From Moniliophthora roreri (taxonomy: Eukaryota; Basidiomycota; Agaricomycetes; Agaricales; Marasmiaceae): 64,000 nucleotides of DNA. The stretch is from assembly GCA_001466705.2 (NCBI GenBank), contig LATX02000035.1, forward strand, positions 744,001-808,000, in the 5' to 3' direction. A program made the translations under genes and the position numbers. How positions within the stretch are numbered: position 1 is the stretch's first letter; every line of letters starts with the position of its first letter. Of the stretch, positions 60,522 through 64,000 are shown piece after piece. Under the pieces are notes generated by a model that worked only from the letters and a program-made list of their open reading frames with translations, searched no databases and was not told where the DNA came from.

Positions 60522-61835
60522 TTATACGTTGACATCATTTAGCTCAAAAGGCGGAAGATTGTCACAAAACATGTACCCCACGCGAGTGACTGGTAAGGGA
60601 CCCATCCGCACCGTGCATTCGGGAGAATCCAGAGACTCGTTCATCTTCCGCCCCCGTACGTCAATACGTCCCGCAACGTCGTCCTCCTTCGAAAGAACCT
60701 GAACAGATGAATCAGACCTGGGTTTAATGTCGTCGAACCGCCCCAGTGTATTTAACCTTGCCCAATTCCATTTCCTCCAGCAGCTGACAGTGCCTTCTTC
60801 CAGATTGACGTCAGCATCGACGTCTGAACACGTCGAGTGCAAGTACACTTTGAAATCAGGCTCCTCTGCGTGTCGGAACTTGGGTGGTTGAGTCGACGAG
60901 ATAGGTTTCAACTTGGAGCTTGCGACACTACCCGTATAGGAGGTATCAGAGGTCTCAGAGCCGTCATCCGAGCTTGTCGTCAGGGATGAGAGGGAGGACG
61001 AGATGGAACTAATTGGTGAAATGTTGCGGTGATTGGGGGCTAGATCTACCGAACGACTGGCATGCGTTTGAAGGGGACGACAGTTCATTAACGAAACGCC
61101 CTGACCCCGTTTGTCAGGAGCCGTGGTAATATTGCGTGAAGAGCGGCGTGATTTTTCCTCCAAGAAGGGTGTTGTAGTGAGAGGTTCTGGATATGGACTG
61201 TGGCGTGCATTCGCCTTGCGGGGACGCACAGAACGACGTGAGGCAGAGGTTTCGGAGGACTGCGAGCTGGTGTCTGATACTGAGGGGGATAAATGTCTGG
61301 CTTTGACACGCTGTTTTTGAGAAATAAAGAAAAGAAGCAAGGTAAGCTCAAAGGGATCACATCTTTGCGTACATGTACGGAAAAGAAGACTGACTGGAGC
61401 AGGTGCGTACTTCTTTTCAGCCCTTGCGCGGGAACTGCTTCCAGTGATAAGACCTCCATCTGGATAACTCGATGGTATAGCAGAGTTCTTCCCGAGCTTT
61501 TTGAGATGTATATGTTCGCCGGATTTGGCTTTGTGTGATCTCCAATGAGACGCATCGTAAGCGCTCTTATCGCTAAGCTTGAGTCGGATAGTGCAGACAC
61601 GACAAAAGACTGTGAAGGGATCAATGACATCAACATCTGGATCTCTAAGCAGGTCCTGCTGCCGTGCTCTTGCTGCATCGGTCAATTTGAGATTGCCAAG
61701 GGCACGTTGAGAACTGCTGGAATATTACACCGCGTGGCAGAGTCGCCGAGGGATAGTTAATAACAGACGGCTTTTGAGACGAGAGGGTTATGAATTCACC
61801 TTTTCTGTGCTTCATTGCTGTAAGAGATGACATTC
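60522..61835 (-). CDS. CCH-type zinc-finger module protein (A), 5' end unresolved
   Basis: Three exons are well supported. The 36-bp exon at 61800-61835 encodes NVISYSNEAQKS; its 5' partner was not found, so the start codon is unresolved. Then SSQRALGNLKLTDAARARQQ leads to a finger VFCRVCTIRLKLSDKSAYDA followed by SHWRSHKAKSGEH. This matches the module of the next gene except that the last Cys is Ser. The C-terminal part, after a donor at AEKKYAPAP, is Ser/Arg-rich (SSETSASRRSVRPRKANARH) and ends with a segment holding CWRKWNWARLNTLGRFDDIK and VGYMFCDNLPPFELNDVNV. A nuclear DNA- or RNA-binding role is a guess. The gene is a paralogue of 62479-63978. Confidence 0.7.
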
Positions 61836-62478
61836 CTGCGAAGAAAGGGCGCGATTAAAACAGGCGGGACAGCACAGAATCACTAAGACTTGCATAGTGA
61901 AGATTTCGCTAAGGGTAGCAGTCGTGGCCAGATCAGAGCGAACTGAAAGGAAAAGTCAGGACTACCAATTCTTAGAAATTTATTCAGGGCATACCTGTGT
62001 GTATAGCGGCGCGACGTAGTAACTACAATGAAGAAGAAAGGGAGTTCGGATGCGGGAAATTAGGAACGCTCGGAGGGAATGCGAAGAAATACTGTTCTGC
62101 TCAGAAACAGTTGAACGGGAAAATTTGAGAACGAAATCAACCAAATTTCAGGAGACTTGTTGAATCTTTTGGAAGTGAGGGTACGAGAGGATGCACCCCG
62201 CAATGCATACTTCATGCCAAATATATATCTCGGCAACAGCCGACAGCAGACAAAAGCATGCATTCATTACGCTGTGGTTTAGCCAATAAAAAGTAGTAGA
62301 AACCAAAACTATAGATTACTTTGAACAAAGGATTGTCTGAAGATATCAACAAAAAGGAAAAATAGAAAAATAAAAAAATAAAAAAAAAACACAAAGATGA
62401 GAAATGACAATAAAAATGTAGAACAGGAACAACTGCCGATATCATCATCCGACATGGTCCATGCGCGAGGCGACAAAA
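61836..62478. other. intergenic with A-rich tract
   Basis: Contains the unfound first exon of the preceding gene, and at about 62340-62396 an A-rich low-complexity tract. No other gene seen. Confidence 0.4.
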
Positions 62479-63978
62479 TCAACTAATGCTCTCTTTGAAT
62501 CCGCGTATGAACGACTTGATTGGCATGAGGAACCACCCCATAACTGAAGGCGCTTCCTTCTCCGTCGGGACGTATGTTTCCGCCCGGGGCCGATTTGCTG
62601 GAGGTGCGTCATCGTCTTCTGGCTCTAGATCGGTCTCGTCTAGACGACGTTTTGTACCTTTCTTCTGTAGAGTTCCTTCGCCCGCTTCAGGAGATACAAC
62701 GGTCGAGGATGATTCGACTGAAGGAGGCGGCCTTGCTTGTGGGGGAAAGTGTATAGTGTTGGAGCTGGATGATGCCAAGTCTTCCGAAGGACTTTTAATT
62801 GGAGTCTGCGCAGAAGACTTCTGCTGGGGTAGCCTACATTGCTGGTCAGCAAGGATTAATGAACTGCAAAGGTCATACACGTACTCAGGACATTCAGCCT
62901 TATGGTTTTCCCAACAGGTCAAAGTATAATCCGCTTCACCCTCCAGAATAATCGAATTGCGACAGGTGGCACACTCGACATGACGTGGACCAAACGTCTT
63001 GGCTCGAGGATCGTTCACTATACGCAGTTTTCTCTCGGCCGTCGCGACTTTGCTGCTTGGTCTGGAGGTATGTTAGTGTAAGTTTCGGTTTTGAGATCTT
63101 GAGTAATATACTCACAGTGCCCCACTGCATCTTTGCTGGTGAGCCTCCCAGTTACCCAATACATATTTAGAGTTTTTCTGGGCAATGCGTATCCATTTCT
63201 TGCATCGTTTGCAAAGAACTTGGTCAGGCTCCACAGCTAGTGCGCGAGTATCGGCCTCCAATAGGGCTTTCCTCTCTGCCTCTGTCCTGGTAGACCGAGA
63301 TGAGACCGAAGGGGCTCCTGCCTCCGATTGTTGATCCTTCTCTTTCTGAGCGGGTTGAGCAGCACTATCGTCGCTAGAATTGGCTGTCAGTCTAGGCAAA
63401 ATGCTAGGGGATACACACAACGCACAACATGTCGGGGGGCACTTTCGCATCGCAGCGAACTCTGTGCAATTCCCAAGGCTTGACAGCGTATGTCTGACGT
63501 TTTCCCAATCCGACTTTCTTTTTGCAACGAAGGCAAGTGACTGAGTGGGGTTCAACATCGCTCGCTTCTGGTTGATTATTGAAATATTCGATACGCTCTG
63601 CTTCCGTTCGACGGACTCTGGTTGTGCTGAGAATCGAGTCAGCGACGGAGGCACCATCATCCAATTCGGACTCTGATGGTGCAGGATTCCTATGGGGTGT
63701 GTGTAATTAATGTCTGATGAACAAAGACTCGGCAAGTCTACTGACTTCATCGATATCGAGGAGTTGGGCTTGTGGCCCCTGATTGAAACGGGTTTCTGGC
63801 TGACTGGGGAGGCGGAGGAGGATTGTTGGAGTTGCTTCAGGGAAGTGATGGAAGATGAAGAGCGAATATGGGTCTTCTTGACAGATGTACTAGCGTCGTC
63901 AGGTACTTCAGACTCACGACGAGCACGCTTGTAATTTGCCTCCGGAACTCTGATCGGATGAAAAGGTAGTCGTAACAT
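62479..63978 (-). CDS. triple CCHC zinc-finger module protein (B), may extend past right edge
   Basis: Three copies of one finger: VTCLRCKKKVGLGKRQTYAV-KPWELHRVRC, VLCKRCKKWIRIAQKNSKYV-LGNWEAHQQRC and VECATCRNSIILEGEADYTL-TCWENHKAEC. Each is preceded by a similar helix (TEAERIEYFNNQ, TEAERKALLEAD, TAERKLRIVNDP). The pattern is C-x2-C-x16/17-W-x2-H-x3-C. Introns fall between modules, so each module is close to exon-sized. The C-terminus is acidic and Pro-rich with a basic KKGTKRRLDE that could be a nuclear signal, then SVMGWFLMPIKSFIRGFKES. No stop lies upstream of ATG 63978 within the window, so the protein may be longer. Function unknown. Confidence 0.75.
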
Positions 63979-64000
63979 TGAGTACCGCAGTGTTTTCGTT

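Noticed and set aside
62341..62396. A-rich tract as a retroposon poly(A) tail
   Set aside because: No target-site duplication and no retrotransposon coding sequence next to it; plain low-complexity DNA is enough.

Overview
The window is nuclear DNA of a filamentous fungus, most likely a mushroom-forming basidiomycete (Agaricomycetes). Genes are close together on both strands, nearly every gene is cut by several 50-60 bp GT-AG introns (one carries a perfect TACTAAC branch site), and the content is typical of such fungi: F-box-like proteins, a Ser/Thr-rich secreted protein with a CBM19-like Cys motif, a fungal M50B-like protein, and a Zn2Cys6 factor with the RRGC...CPNG finger common in basidiomycetes. 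No rRNA, tRNA, CRISPR or bacterial-type feature was seen.

Layout. 1-3.0 kb: the 5' half of an MFS transporter running off the left edge, then decayed copies of genes found elsewhere in the window. 3.3-10.5 kb: an NTF2/SnoaL-like gene, COQ6 (ubiquinone hydroxylase), two F-box-like genes and a coiled-coil gene. 10.8-17.7 kb: exocyst SEC6 and NAD+ synthetase QNS1 point at each other and are separated by a small unknown gene flanked by duplicated SEC6/QNS1 end sequences. 18-26 kb: an M50B-like metalloprotease, a divergent histone H2A, a carboxypeptidase S-like M20 peptidase and an ABC half-transporter. 27-35 kb: a secreted Ser/Thr-rich protein, a small orphan, mitochondrial ribosomal protein mL44 and an F-BAR/DEP/RhoGAP protein. 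35.2-41 kb: a hAT-like MITE just upstream of a Pff1-type vacuolar protease, then an intronless gene fusing a TLC-like half to a bacterial Lgt-like half. 41-51 kb: U2AF2, FIS1, argininosuccinate lyase, an amidase, COX23 and a NmrA/isoflavone-reductase-like protein. 51-64 kb: a 2-kb gene-poor stretch, a Zn2Cys6 transcription factor, a class II sirtuin, PEX7, and two neighbouring genes sharing an unrecognised zinc-finger module.

Most genes are housekeeping (splicing, exocytosis, mitochondrial fission, translation and cytochrome oxidase assembly, NAD+, arginine and ubiquinone synthesis, peroxisome import). I see no coherent metabolic or defence cluster. Several pairs share short divergent promoters (SIR2/PEX7 75 bp, U2AF2/FIS1 125 bp, mL44/RhoGAP about 200 bp).

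The most interesting items are the TLC-Lgt fusion protein, the repeated C-x2-C-x16/17-W-x2-H-x3-C module, a sirtuin intron built entirely from tandem copies of a 14-bp unit carrying both splice signals, and the duplicated relics linking the 1-3 kb, 13-14.7 kb and 3.3-4.2 kb loci. Exon borders were worked out by eye from splice signals and frame, so single borders may be off.
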